DNA of 64,000 bases. It comes from an uncultured Collinsella sp. (lineage in GTDB: Bacteria > Actinomycetota > Coriobacteriia > Coriobacteriales > Coriobacteriaceae). Within the stretch, counting starts at the first letter, position 1. The number at the start of each line of letters is the position of its first letter. Positions 17,904 to 26,171 of the stretch are shown here, piece after piece. Below the pieces are notes generated by a model that was not told where the DNA came from, searched no databases, and was given only the letters and a program-made list of their open reading frames with translations. A program made the position numbers and the translations under genes. Where the stretch lies: contig CATYVQ010000006.1 in the NCBI GenBank assembly GCA_958413895.1, forward strand, positions 1 through 64,000, in the 5' to 3' direction.

Positions 17904-17926
17904 AGAAAACTCCTGTGTATTCGGCA

Positions 17927-17950
17927 AAACGTAAACTATAGTTTACGTTT
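17927..17950. promoter_or_regulatory. Perfect 24-bp palindromic operator
   Basis: The half-site AAACGTAAACTA is followed directly by its exact reverse complement. It lies between the divergent starts at 17903 and 17980 and almost certainly is the operator of the XRE protein, overlapping both promoters. Confidence 0.85.
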
Positions 17951-17979
17951 ATGTTCGGCTCCATTTCAAACTCGGCTGC

Positions 17980-18198
17980 ATGGACGAACGTGCGAAACAG
18001 ATTCTTGGCAGGCGGGTCGAAGAGACGCGCAGGGACCTTGGTATCTCCAAGGTTGATTTTTGTGTGGCGACAGGAATCAGCCGACCCTACCTCGACCGAA
18101 TCGAAGATGGGACGGCAAATTTCACGCTCAGGGTTCTATTTAAGATCGCGCCCGCACTCGGCATGACGGTGTCAGAACTTCTCGAGGGTATTGAATAG
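17980..18198 (+). CDS. XRE-family helix-turn-helix protein
   Basis: 72 aa, essentially one Cro/CI-type domain: RRVEETRRDLGISKVDFCVATGISRPYLDRIEDGTANFTLRVLFKIAPALGMTVSELLEG. The second and third helices (SKVDFCVATGISRPYLDRIE) form the HTH. It probably binds the adjacent palindrome and represses itself and the divergent hypothetical gene. No good ribosome site is visible before the ATG, so the message may be leaderless or start elsewhere. It ends 21 bp from the convergent asparaginase gene. Confidence 0.8.
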   Translation: MDERAKQILGRRVEETRRDLGISKVDFCVATGISRPYLDRIEDGTANFTLRVLFKIAPALGMTVSELLEGIE

Positions 18199-18219
18199 GG
18201 GATGCCAGTCGATATCTGG

Positions 18220-19233
18220 TTACGCCATCGGGATGCGGTCGTGGTTGACTTGGCTGTAGAACAGGCGCTGAATCTCGGCCGCATCGCGCGACTGGCCGAG
18301 TGCCCACATGGTCTTGGCCACGAGCGTCTCGGTGGTCATGTCGTCGCCGCGCAGAATACCCGGATGATCGGCGTAAGCACGGCCGACCTCATAAACGCCC
18401 AAATCGAGGCCCTCTTCGGGGACCTGCGTGGTCATAACGACAGTGCGGCCCGAATCGACCCAGCGGAAAATTGCCTCTTGGAACGACTCGCCGGACTCGC
18501 CAAACTCAGGAATACCGCCAATGCCAAAGGTCTCCAGGATTACAGCGTCGTAGCTATCGGCTAGGGCGTCGAGGATGCCCGGGTTCACGCCGGGCGTAAG
18601 CTTGAGTACAAACACGCGCGGGTCGATGCTGTCGTAGAAACGAACCGGGCTCTCATTCTGGTGAGTGCCGTGGAGTCCGTTGCGCACGATGCGGTCGTTG
18701 CGGATATAGGCGATGGGCGGATAGTTGACGCTAATGAACGCGTTAAAGCTCATGGTGCGCTGTTTGCGGGCGCGCGTGCCGGCAATGGCTACGCCGCCAA
18801 ATACGATCGAGACGTCGTGCGAATGCTCATCGAGCGCATAGAGCAGGCTCTGGTACAGGTTGAGCTTGGCGTCAGTAAAGGGATTGCCCATGGGCTTTTG
18901 TGAACCGGTGAGCACGATGGGCTTGGGGCTGTCCTGAATCAGGTAGGAAAGCGCTGCCGCGGTGTAGCTCATGGTGTCGGTGCCGTGCAGAATCACGAAG
19001 CCGTCGTGGTCGGCATAGCCCTCGACGATGACATCACGGATGCGCACCCAGTCGCTGGGGCGCATGTTGGTGCTGTCGATGTTCATGGGCTGCACGACGT
19101 CGAGCTCGCAGAGGCCCGAGATCTCGGGAACGCTCTGGGCGAGCTCCTCACCGGTCAGGGCGGGGGAGAGGCCGTTGCCGTCCTCGGTCGATGCGATGGT
19201 GCCGCCCGTGGCGATGAGAAGGATGCGCTTCAT
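18220..19233 (-). CDS. ansA: Type I L-asparaginase
   Basis: 337 aa from the ATG (MKRILLIATGGTIAS) with AGGAA 8 nt upstream; an in-frame extension has no support. It hydrolyses asparagine to aspartate and ammonia in the cytoplasm. The catalytic threonines lie in GGTIAS (Thr12) and HGTDTM (Thr85, Asp86 at 83-88). A lysine/tyrosine-containing active-site region follows. There is no signal peptide, in line with the low-affinity cytoplasmic type I enzyme. It is monocistronic, divergent from guaA with about 270 bp between. Confidence 0.93.
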   Translation of the reverse strand: MKRILLIATGGTIASTEDGNGLSPALTGEELAQSVPEISGLCELDVVQPMNIDSTNMRPSDWVRIRDVIVEGYADHDGFVILHGTDTMSYTAAALSYLIQDSPKPIVLTGSQKPMGNPFTDAKLNLYQSLLYALDEHSHDVSIVFGGVAIAGTRARKQRTMSFNAFISVNYPPIAYIRNDRIVRNGLHGTHQNESPVRFYDSIDPRVFVLKLTPGVNPGILDALADSYDAVILETFGIGGIPEFGESGESFQEAIFRWVDSGRTVVMTTQVPEEGLDLGVYEVGRAYADHPGILRGDDMTTETLVAKTMWALGQSRDAAEIQRLFYSQVNHDRIPMA

Positions 19234-19500
19234 GCTGATATTCCTATCGTATTTGCCGCCGCAGAGGCGGAGTCGTTCGGCAGTATTGTGGCACAGGGCG
19301 TCCAATGTTCAAACGTATTACATCATCTGTAACGTTTGGTAACACTTCAATTGCCGTCAAATAGGGGCCTTGGTCGTGCGTTTGCCGTGCGCTGATGGCT
19401 GCGAGGGGCGAGAAACCCCATATAACGTGTACACTATGGAGGTTATTTTCGTTCATTCACGCGGGTGGGCACCGGCTCCCCGCCAACAAGAGGGGGAACC

Positions 19501-21099
19501 ATGGATCAAAAGGCTTCCGCAAAGGTCCTCGTACTCGACTTTGGTGCGCAGTACGGTCAGCTCATTGCCCGTCGCGTCCGCGACCTCAACGTGTATTCCG
19601 AGATTGTCCCCTGCGACATCTCGGCCGACGAGATTCGCGAGATGAACGCCTCTGCGCTCATCCTTTCCGGCGGCCCGGCCTCCGTGTACGCCGAGGACGC
19701 TCCGTCTATCGATCCCGCCATCTTTGACCTGGGCCTTCCCGTCCTGGGCTTTTGCTACGGCCATCAGATCACGGCCGTGACGCTCGGCGGCAAGGTCGGC
19801 CACTCCGAGGTGGGCGAGTACGGCCGCGCCACCATCACGCGCACGGCCGGCGCCAAGCTCTTTAACTCCACGCCCATGGAGCAGACCGTGTGGATGAGCC
19901 ACCGCGACGCCGTTTCCGAGGTGCCCGAGGGCTTTACCGTTACCGCCAGCACCGACGTGTGCCCGGTTGCCGCCATGGAGTGCGTCGAGCGCAAGATCTT
20001 CACCACGCAGTTCCACCCCGAGGTCAAGCATTCCGAGTACGGTCAGCAGCTGCTGAGCAACTTCCTGTTTGAGATCTGCGGCCTGGAGCCCAACTGGAGC
20101 ATGGACAACCTGGTCGAGACCATGACGGCAGACTTCCGCGAGAAGGTCGGCGACGACCGCGTGATTCTGGCCCTGTCCGGCGGCGTTGATTCCTCCGTCG
20201 TGGCTGCGCTGGGCGCCCGCGCCGTGGGCAAGCAGATGACCTGCGTGTTCATCAACCACGGCCTGCTGCGCAAGGGCGAGCCCGAGCAGGTGGAGGAGGT
20301 CTTCACCAAGCAGTTTGACGTCGACTTTATCCACGTCCACGCCGAGGACCGTTATGCCGAGCTTCTGGCCGGCGTGACCGAGCCCGAGGAGAAGCGCCGC
20401 ATCATCGGTACGCAGTTCTGGAAAGAGTTCTTCGCCGTGGCGCAGCAGCTCGAGACCGATGGCAAGCCGGTCAAGTACCTGGCTCAGGGTACCATCTACC
20501 CCGACATCATCGAGTCCGGCGCTCGCAAGACGGGCGGCAAGACGGCCACCATCAAGAGCCATCACAACCTGATCCCGTTCCCCGAGGGCGTGCACTTCGA
20601 CCTTATCGAGCCGCTCGATCACTTCTTTAAGGACGAGGTCCGCGCGCTTGGTCTGGCGCTTGGCCTGCCGGGTCACATCGTGTTCCGTCAGCCCTTCCCG
20701 GGCCCGGGTCTGGCCATCCGCATCATCGGTGCGGTCGATAAGGAGAAGCTCGAGATCCTCAAGAACGCCGACGCCATCGTGCGCGAGGAGCTCGACGCCT
20801 ACAATCAGCGTCTGTTTGAGCAGACCGGCGAGCGCAACTCCGAGCACAGCTGCTGGCAGTATTTCGCGGTCCTGCCCGACATCAAGTCCGTCGGCGTTAT
20901 GGGCGACGAGCGCACCTATCAGCGCCCGATCATCCTGCGTGCCGTCGAGTCCAGCGATGCCATGACCGCCGACTGGGCCAAGCTGCCCTACGACGTGCTG
21001 GCCCGCATCTCCGGCCGCATCGTTGCCGAGGTTCCCGGCGCCAACCGCGTGTGCTACGACATTACGTCCAAGCCGCCCGCGACCATCGAGTGGGAATAA
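19501..21099 (+). CDS. guaA: GMP synthase (glutamine-hydrolysing)
   Basis: 532 aa from the ATG after AGAGGGGGAA. It converts XMP to GMP with glutamine and ATP. The class-I amidotransferase domain (about 8-205) has nucleophile Cys85 in GFCYGHQ and the HPEV-type His-Glu. The ATP-pyrophosphatase P-loop is LALSGGVDSSVV. The dimerisation domain ends in the canonical ITSKPPATIEWE. The 3' end is intact, and its last codons include the 12-bp sequence that recurs at 32652. The end of guaA is a known insertion site for genomic islands. Confidence 0.97.
   Translation: MDQKASAKVLVLDFGAQYGQLIARRVRDLNVYSEIVPCDISADEIREMNASALILSGGPASVYAEDAPSIDPAIFDLGLPVLGFCYGHQITAVTLGGKVGHSEVGEYGRATITRTAGAKLFNSTPMEQTVWMSHRDAVSEVPEGFTVTASTDVCPVAAMECVERKIFTTQFHPEVKHSEYGQQLLSNFLFEICGLEPNWSMDNLVETMTADFREKVGDDRVILALSGGVDSSVVAALGARAVGKQMTCVFINHGLLRKGEPEQVEEVFTKQFDVDFIHVHAEDRYAELLAGVTEPEEKRRIIGTQFWKEFFAVAQQLETDGKPVKYLAQGTIYPDIIESGARKTGGKTATIKSHHNLIPFPEGVHFDLIEPLDHFFKDEVRALGLALGLPGHIVFRQPFPGPGLAIRIIGAVDKEKLEILKNADAIVREELDAYNQRLFEQTGERNSEHSCWQYFAVLPDIKSVGVMGDERTYQRPIILRAVESSDAMTADWAKLPYDVLARISGRIVAEVPGANRVCYDITSKPPATIEWE
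21084..21095 (+). other. Candidate attL: end of guaA
   Basis: CATCGAGTGGGA, coding the last residues IEWE of GuaA, is repeated in the same orientation at 32652-32663. It marks the left edge of the proposed island. Confidence 0.6.
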
Positions 21100-21117
21100 A
21101 CGATATTCGTTGATTTC

Positions 21118-21158
21118 AAGCCTCTGACCTGCTAAAACAGGTCGGGTGCTTCTTATTT
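21118..21158 (+). terminator. Terminator of guaA
   Basis: An extended hairpin has core GACCTG / CAGGTC with flanking AAGC / GCTT and wobble pairs, followed by TTCTTATTTT. Confidence 0.65.
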
Positions 21159-21572
21159 TGCAACCTCTGTGCAACCTTTGCGGTTTCGCGCCCCGTGAAC
21201 AGGGGACGTAGCGCTGTTCACGTCTGGGCCCATGTCGGCACCGATCAATGCCCGCGCTGCTTCTGCTTGCGCTTCAGCTTCCGCTGCTCGAAGCACGTCG
21301 CCCGGGGTTCCTCGCCAGAGGAGAACCGACCGTTCCTTGCGAAACCGCGAGACCAGCTATATCCGCTTGCTGCGGGCTTGCTTGAGCCAGTTCCTCTTGA
21401 AAGAGCCTATACCTCCGAAGAACTTGTTGTACGTCTCACCGTTCTCCTTGGCCTCGCACTTGACCAAGGCAAGTTCGATGGTGCAGAGGTAATCCGCCAC
21501 TTGCTCGAGGCGGTAGTCGGTCATCGAGGTCTTGCGGCGTCGGACGACCCCTTTTGAGAGGACCTTGCCCAC
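21153..21572 (-). pseudogene. Open frame split by an amber codon
   Basis: On the minus strand a frame from about 21572 (first good ATG at 21524, MTDYRLEQVADYLCTIELAL) runs to a TAG at 21357-21359. It continues in the same frame without further stops for 67 codons (SRFRKERSVLLWRGTPGDV...) to a TAA at 21153. The family is not recognised and no ribosome site is clear. It may be a decayed gene at the island edge, or two chance frames. Confidence 0.35.
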
Positions 21573-21812
21573 CGAGCCGTCTCGCCCACGGAACAGAAGG
21601 AGCGCATCCTCGCGACCTTCGGCGACCTGTGCTGCGAGATGGAGGGCTGCACCATCGCGCAGGCCGCCTATCTCAACGGCGTGCCCCTCGTCGTCGTGCG
21701 CGCCATCAGCGACAAGCCCTGCGCCGAGGGCCAGGTCGTCGACTACAACACCTTCGAGAAGAAGACCGTCTTCGACTGCGCCCGCATCGCCGCGCGCATG
21801 GTTAAGCTTTAG
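21561..21812 (+). pseudogene. 3' fragment of MTA/SAH nucleosidase
   Basis: The frame reads KERILATFGDLCCEMEGCTIAQAAYLNGVPLVVVRAISDKP... to ARMVKL-stop. EMEGxxIAQxxYLNxVPxVVxRAISD is the hallmark of the C-terminal half of 5'-methylthioadenosine/S-adenosylhomocysteine nucleosidase (MtnN/Pfs). Everything upstream, including the N-terminal two thirds, is missing and replaced by unrelated sequence, so the gene is dead. Its conserved strong hairpin terminator still follows. It shows that the left island edge broke a gene. Confidence 0.8.
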
Positions 21813-21863
21813 GCCCTGCGCGCCGGGGTCCTTCTTTATGTTGGGACCCCGGCGCGCAGGGCC
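21812..21863 (+). terminator. Strong terminator-like hairpin after the mtnN fragment
   Basis: 20-bp perfect arms (21812-21831 and 21844-21863) surround a 12-nt loop, followed by CTTTCC. Very stable; probably the old mtnN terminator. Confidence 0.8.
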
Positions 21864-22012
21864 CTTTCCAAAGCGAAGTGTCGAGCCGAAGTGTTGAGCG
21901 TCGGCCCTGAATGTTCAATGGCCGTTGTTTTCTGCCCCTCAAGTGGTGAACTTCTCCTCGGGGCTGTTGATTCCCCCACGCGCCCCCTTCCGTTCTCTGT
22001 GTTCCCCTTATA

Positions 22013-22028
22013 CTCCTTGTACAAGGAG
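22013..22028 (+). promoter_or_regulatory. Palindrome overlapping the levR-like Shine-Dalgarno
   Basis: CTCCTTGTACAAGGAG is a perfect 16-bp palindrome. Its right half is the ribosome site AAGGAGG, 11 nt before the ATG. As RNA it can fold with a GTAC loop and mask the site. As DNA it could be an operator. Confidence 0.6.
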
Positions 22029-22038
22029 GTAAGAAGTC

Positions 22039-24780
22039 ATGGACAAGACCGCACAGGACAGCTTGGCAAAGAAGCCCGTCGACATGAGGGACAGGATTCT
22101 CGAGCATCTCGAGGCCCTCACCTCTGCCGTCTCGCTCGACGACCTTGCTCGTCTGTCCACCTCCGACATCGCCGAGACACTCATCATCTCCAGGAGTCTG
22201 GCGAGCCAGTACCTCAACGACCTTGTTCGCGCCGGCCTTGTGGTTAAGGTGGCGGGCAGGCCTGTCCGTTATTTTCATCGCCGCGCGTTCCAGAAGCGTT
22301 TTCAGGTAAAGCTCTCTGCAAGCGAGTACGCCTCGCTCGCCGACCTCATCCAGGCGACGGGAATCGCCGATCACCGCGACTTCGCGCGTGCCGTGGGCTT
22401 CGACCTGAGCCTCAGCTCCGTTGTCGAGCAGTGCAAGGCTGCGGTTCAGTACCCTCCGTTTGGCCTGCCCATCCTCTTGAGCGGCGGCGTGGGTGTCGGC
22501 AAGTCTTTCCTTTCTCGCCTTGTGTACGAGTACGGCAAGAACCAGGGCTTGCTGTCCCGCGACTCCTCCTATGTGCGCATCGACTGCGCCGGGGTCCCGG
22601 ACGCCGCCTCGTTCAACGGGCTTCTTGACGAGTCGATCGCGAAATCGCGCGGGGGTGTGGTCTTTGTCAACGGCATCGAGGCACTCTCTCCCTCTGCGAT
22701 GGAGCACTGCCTTGCGACGGCCCTCGGGCTCGATGCCTCCCAGGATGCGCCGCGCGCTCGCCTCGTTCTTTCGACGGCGCTTTCCGCCGATGACCTGAAG
22801 GTTTCCTCGGCCTACAGCAAAATGCCCATCTGTGCCCGCGTCCCCTCACTCAAGGAGCGGACCCCCGAGGAGCGCGAGGATCTCATCTTGAGCTTCCTGC
22901 GCAGCGAGGGGTGCCGAATCGGTTCTGATGTGAAGATCAGCCGCGGCGCATACCGTTGCCTCGTGAACGCGGACTTTTCCGATAACATCGCCGGCTTGCG
23001 CGCCTGCGTGACGAACTGCTGCGCCAAAGCGTTCCTCAATCGCGAGGGCGACTACGTCGTCGTTCGCCCGTATCTTCTTCCCAGCGGGCTCCTCTCCTCC
23101 GCGCAGATCGATCAACAGCCCGACGATGGCGCTCTGATCGACGCGTCCCTGGATACCGCCGAGAGCACAGGGCCGGTCGAGCAGGCGCTCGATGCCCTGT
23201 GCTCTCTCGATGAGCGATTCTGCGCCGGGGAGCTCTCTGTCTCCGAGCTCGTCTCGCAAGCTGTCTCCGCTGTGCGCGGCGTTGAGGATCACTTGATCTT
23301 CGGCCACGGCGTCGCCTCATCGAGGTCGCGCGCCTTCGAGCGCGTCGTGGGCGCGGTCCTTGCCGACGCAGGCTCTTCTTATGGCATCGAGCTTTCGAGG
23401 AAGGTCACTTTTCTACTGGCCCAGGAGATTTGCCTGCAGTTGTGGCCGGGCATCGGCCTGGCTAAGCGAAAGTCTGCCTGTGCGGAGCAAATCTCCCATC
23501 TCCTCGGTGCCGTGACCTCCGAATTGCCGTTTGCCTCGAGCGTCTCCGATCAGGTCGCCGCAGACATGGAAGGGGCACTCGGAATCTCGCTCGATCACTT
23601 CACGAAGACGCTTCTGACGCTGTGCGTCGCATCGGAGTCTCGCGACGCGAAGGCCCTTCGGACGCTCTGCGTCATCTTGTCACACGGCTACTCGACGGCG
23701 ACGAGCATCGCCGACGCGGCGAACCGTATGCTCGGCGTGCATGTGTACGAGGCGGTCGACATGCCCTACGACCAGCAGCTGAAGGACATTGTCGGTCCGC
23801 TCCAGCGCCTCGTCGACCGTCACTCGTACTGCACTGGGGTCGTGTTTCTTGTTGACATGGGCTCTTTGGAGGAGGCCTATAAGGCCCTCGAGAACGTTAC
23901 CGACTCCACCATCGGGGTGGTGAACAACGTCTCCACCGGGCTCGCGCTCGAGATCGGGTCCGGGCTGCTCGGCGGCAAGTCCATCGCCGAGGTTCTTGGC
24001 GATGCGACCGCCGTGTGCGTGACGCACTGCAAGGTGATCGAGCGCGTCAACCGTGAGGACGCCATCGTCTTCTGCTCCGAGTCCGGGGTCGACGCCGCGG
24101 AGAGGATACGCCAGCTCGTCTCGCAGAGCCTCCCGCGCACCATAGGCGCACGCCTGCTCACGAGGCCCTTCAAGCAGCTCGTCACGAACGGGTCGAACGA
24201 CGCCGTTTTCTCCGAGCACCGCGTCTGCGCCGTCATCGGCACGGGAGACCCCGGGATTGCCTCCGTTCCCTTCGTTGCCCTCGAAGACATTATGTCGACG
24301 GCGTCCGCCTCGAAGGTCGATGCCGTGTTCGGCAGGTGGCTTGACGCTTCCGAGCTCTCTTCTTTCCACGAGAAGCTGCTTTCGAACATGACGCTGCAGA
24401 ACGTTATCCGCTCCATCACCATCCTCGACCCGGAGCGGCTATTCCACGAGATCGAGAGCGCCGTGCACGAGCTTCAGCGCAGAACGGGCGAGAAGATCGG
24501 CAGCAACGCCATCATCGGGCTGTACGTTCACCTCTGTTGCCTCGTTGAGCGCCTCGTCACCCGCAACCCCATCGAGACCTACGTCGGCCAGGATCGCTTC
24601 GAGGAAGAGCACACCGACTTCATCGAGTCCTTCAGGCAGAGTTTCTCGAGCATCTCGACGCGCTATCGCGTGGAGGTTCCTGTAAGCGAGATCGCCTACG
24701 TCTTCGACTACATCAGCGTGAGCGCCGCCCCGGCGCGAGAGGAGCGTCTCGGCTCCTCGAGCCTCCTGTTCGACGAGTGA
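22039..24780 (+). CDS. LevR-like PTS-regulated transcription regulator lacking GAFTGA
   Basis: 913 aa. The order matches LevR/ManR activators: N-terminal winged helix (about 15-80; SRSLASQYLNDLVRAGLVVK), AAA+ core (Walker A GGVGVGKS at 149-156), PRD-like region (405-490), an EIIA-Man-like domain with candidate phospho-His549 (LSHGYSTATSIADAANRMLG) and VVFLVDMGSL at 601-610, and a C-terminal PRD with His831. In true LevR the AAA+ core carries a GAFTGA loop that contacts sigma-54. Here the segment between Walker A and B (DESIAKSRGGVVFVNGIEAL) has no such motif, and Walker B lacks its acidic pair. It therefore probably regulates by binding DNA directly rather than by remodelling sigma-54 polymerase. 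It lies 120 bp upstream of the mannose-family PTS genes it presumably controls, and should be phosphorylated by that PTS. Confidence 0.8.
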   Translation: MDKTAQDSLAKKPVDMRDRILEHLEALTSAVSLDDLARLSTSDIAETLIISRSLASQYLNDLVRAGLVVKVAGRPVRYFHRRAFQKRFQVKLSASEYASLADLIQATGIADHRDFARAVGFDLSLSSVVEQCKAAVQYPPFGLPILLSGGVGVGKSFLSRLVYEYGKNQGLLSRDSSYVRIDCAGVPDAASFNGLLDESIAKSRGGVVFVNGIEALSPSAMEHCLATALGLDASQDAPRARLVLSTALSADDLKVSSAYSKMPICARVPSLKERTPEEREDLILSFLRSEGCRIGSDVKISRGAYRCLVNADFSDNIAGLRACVTNCCAKAFLNREGDYVVVRPYLLPSGLLSSAQIDQQPDDGALIDASLDTAESTGPVEQALDALCSLDERFCAGELSVSELVSQAVSAVRGVEDHLIFGHGVASSRSRAFERVVGAVLADAGSSYGIELSRKVTFLLAQEICLQLWPGIGLAKRKSACAEQISHLLGAVTSELPFASSVSDQVAADMEGALGISLDHFTKTLLTLCVASESRDAKALRTLCVILSHGYSTATSIADAANRMLGVHVYEAVDMPYDQQLKDIVGPLQRLVDRHSYCTGVVFLVDMGSLEEAYKALENVTDSTIGVVNNVSTGLALEIGSGLLGGKSIAEVLGDATAVCVTHCKVIERVNREDAIVFCSESGVDAAERIRQLVSQSLPRTIGARLLTRPFKQLVTNGSNDAVFSEHRVCAVIGTGDPGIASVPFVALEDIMSTASASKVDAVFGRWLDASELSSFHEKLLSNMTLQNVIRSITILDPERLFHEIESAVHELQRRTGEKIGSNAIIGLYVHLCCLVERLVTRNPIETYVGQDRFEEEHTDFIESFRQSFSSISTRYRVEVPVSEIAYVFDYISVSAAPAREERLGSSSLLFDE

Positions 24781-24900
24781 CCCCCGCGCCGTCACGAGCT
24801 GACCGCGCGCCTTCAATAATCCGATAACCCCTTGCCCGGCGCGAATCCGGATAGCGCCGAGGCAGTACCGAACGTAAAACTTCATTTGATAGGAGCAAAC

Positions 24901-25374
24901 ATGAGTGTTGTTATGGCACGAATCGACAATCGCCTGCTTCACGGCATCATCGTGACGCAGTGGGCCCCGGTGTCGGGCGCGACCCGAGTCATGGTCATCG
25001 ACGACAAGGTCGCCGGCGACGAGGTCCTGAAGTCCACTATGAGGATGGCGCGCCCCGCGGGCATGGCCGTCTCGATCATCTCCGAGGAGACCGCGCTCAA
25101 GAACTTCGCGGCGGGCAAGTACGACCGCGAGAAGGTCTTCGTCATCGCGAAGGAGCCCGAGACGATGCTTCACCTGGCCGAGTCGGGCGTCGAGTTCCCG
25201 TCGCTGATCGTCGGCGGTTCTCTTGTCAAGGAGGACGGCGTCCAGCTCACCCAGCGCGCCTATGCCTCCGCCGAGAACGTCCAGAGCTACAAGGCGCTCA
25301 TCGCCCGCGGCGTCAAGGTGACGGCACAGTTCGTGCCCGCCGACAAGCCCGTCTCCGTCGCCGACCTCATCTAA
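24901..25374 (+). CDS. PTS mannose-family EIIB component
   Basis: 157 aa from the ATG preceded by AGGAG at 6 nt. Mannose/fructose/sorbose-type EIIB: phospho-histidine His14 in RIDNRLLHGIIVTQW, the family signature. It takes phosphate from EIIA (27029) and passes it to the sugar moving through EIIC/EIID. First gene of a B-C-D-A-GH172-kinase operon with gaps of 2-26 bp up to EIIA. Confidence 0.93.
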   Translation: MSVVMARIDNRLLHGIIVTQWAPVSGATRVMVIDDKVAGDEVLKSTMRMARPAGMAVSIISEETALKNFAAGKYDREKVFVIAKEPETMLHLAESGVEFPSLIVGGSLVKEDGVQLTQRAYASAENVQSYKALIARGVKVTAQFVPADKPVSVADLI

Positions 25375-25383
25375 GGAGGGATC

Positions 25384-26169
25384 ATGGTCAACTTCACTAT
25401 CCTGCAGGTCGTCCTTTTGACCCTACTTGCCTTCATCAAGCACGTGGACTACTACGGCATCCCGATGATCTTCGTCAACTATGCCGTCTTCTGGGGCCTT
25501 ATCACCGGCGTCGTCATGGGCGACTGGCAGACCGGCCTCGTCATCGGCGGCACCATCCAGCTCATGCAGCTCGGCGTCGCGGGCTTCGGCGGCTCTTCGA
25601 TCCCCGACTACGGCACGATGGCCATCATCGCCACCGCCTACGGCGTGACCCTGGGCTCGGACACGGGCCTCGCCATCGGCCTGCCGGTCGGCATGCTCGG
25701 CATCCAGCTCGACGTCATTGCCAAGATCCTCAACGGCTTCGTCGTGGAGAAGTCCCAGAAGCTCTGCAACGAGGGCAAGTTCAAGCAGATGAACGCCATC
25801 CTGTGGGTCTGCCCCGCGCTCTTCGGTCTGTGCGCCGCCCTGCCCGTCTTTGTTTCCGTGACGCTCGGCCAGCCCGCCGTCAACTGGCTCCTCGAGGTCA
25901 TGCCCCAGTGGTTCCTCTCCGGCCTCACCCTCGCCGGCAAGATGCTCCCGGCCGTCGGCATCGCCATGCTGCTTCGCTACATGCCCACCGCTAAGTACTT
26001 CCAGTACCTGCTCGCCGGCTTCTTCCTCTCGGCCTTCCTGAACGTGCCCATCATCGGTGCCGCCATCGTCGGCGTTGCCCTCGCGATCGCGTTCTATCAG
26101 CGTGCCGAGAAGGACGCCGAGCTCACCGCCCACGCTTCCGCAGACGCCTTCATCGGAGAGGATGAGTAA
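25384..26169 (+). CDS. PTS mannose-family EIIC component
   Basis: 261 aa, very hydrophobic, with about seven to eight membrane segments. The motif GGTIQLMQLGVAGFGGSS near 57-74 is typical of ManY/AgaC-type EIIC, which forms the sugar channel with EIID. AAGGAGG lies just before the ATG, 9 bp after eiiB. The C-terminal tail is charged and cytoplasmic. Confidence 0.93.
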   Translation: MVNFTILQVVLLTLLAFIKHVDYYGIPMIFVNYAVFWGLITGVVMGDWQTGLVIGGTIQLMQLGVAGFGGSSIPDYGTMAIIATAYGVTLGSDTGLAIGLPVGMLGIQLDVIAKILNGFVVEKSQKLCNEGKFKQMNAILWVCPALFGLCAALPVFVSVTLGQPAVNWLLEVMPQWFLSGLTLAGKMLPAVGIAMLLRYMPTAKYFQYLLAGFFLSAFLNVPIIGAAIVGVALAIAFYQRAEKDAELTAHASADAFIGEDE

Positions 26170-26171
26170 CC

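Noticed and set aside
22039..24780. Calling the regulator a LonB/Clp-type AAA protease or plain NtrC activator
   Set aside because: EIIA-Man and PRD signatures are clear and there is no protease motif; the missing GAFTGA rules out a standard NtrC-type activator.
24781..24900. Sigma-54 promoter before the mannose-family PTS
   Set aside because: I looked for GG-N10-GC because of the LevR-like gene; no TGGCAC-N5-TTGC-type sequence is present.
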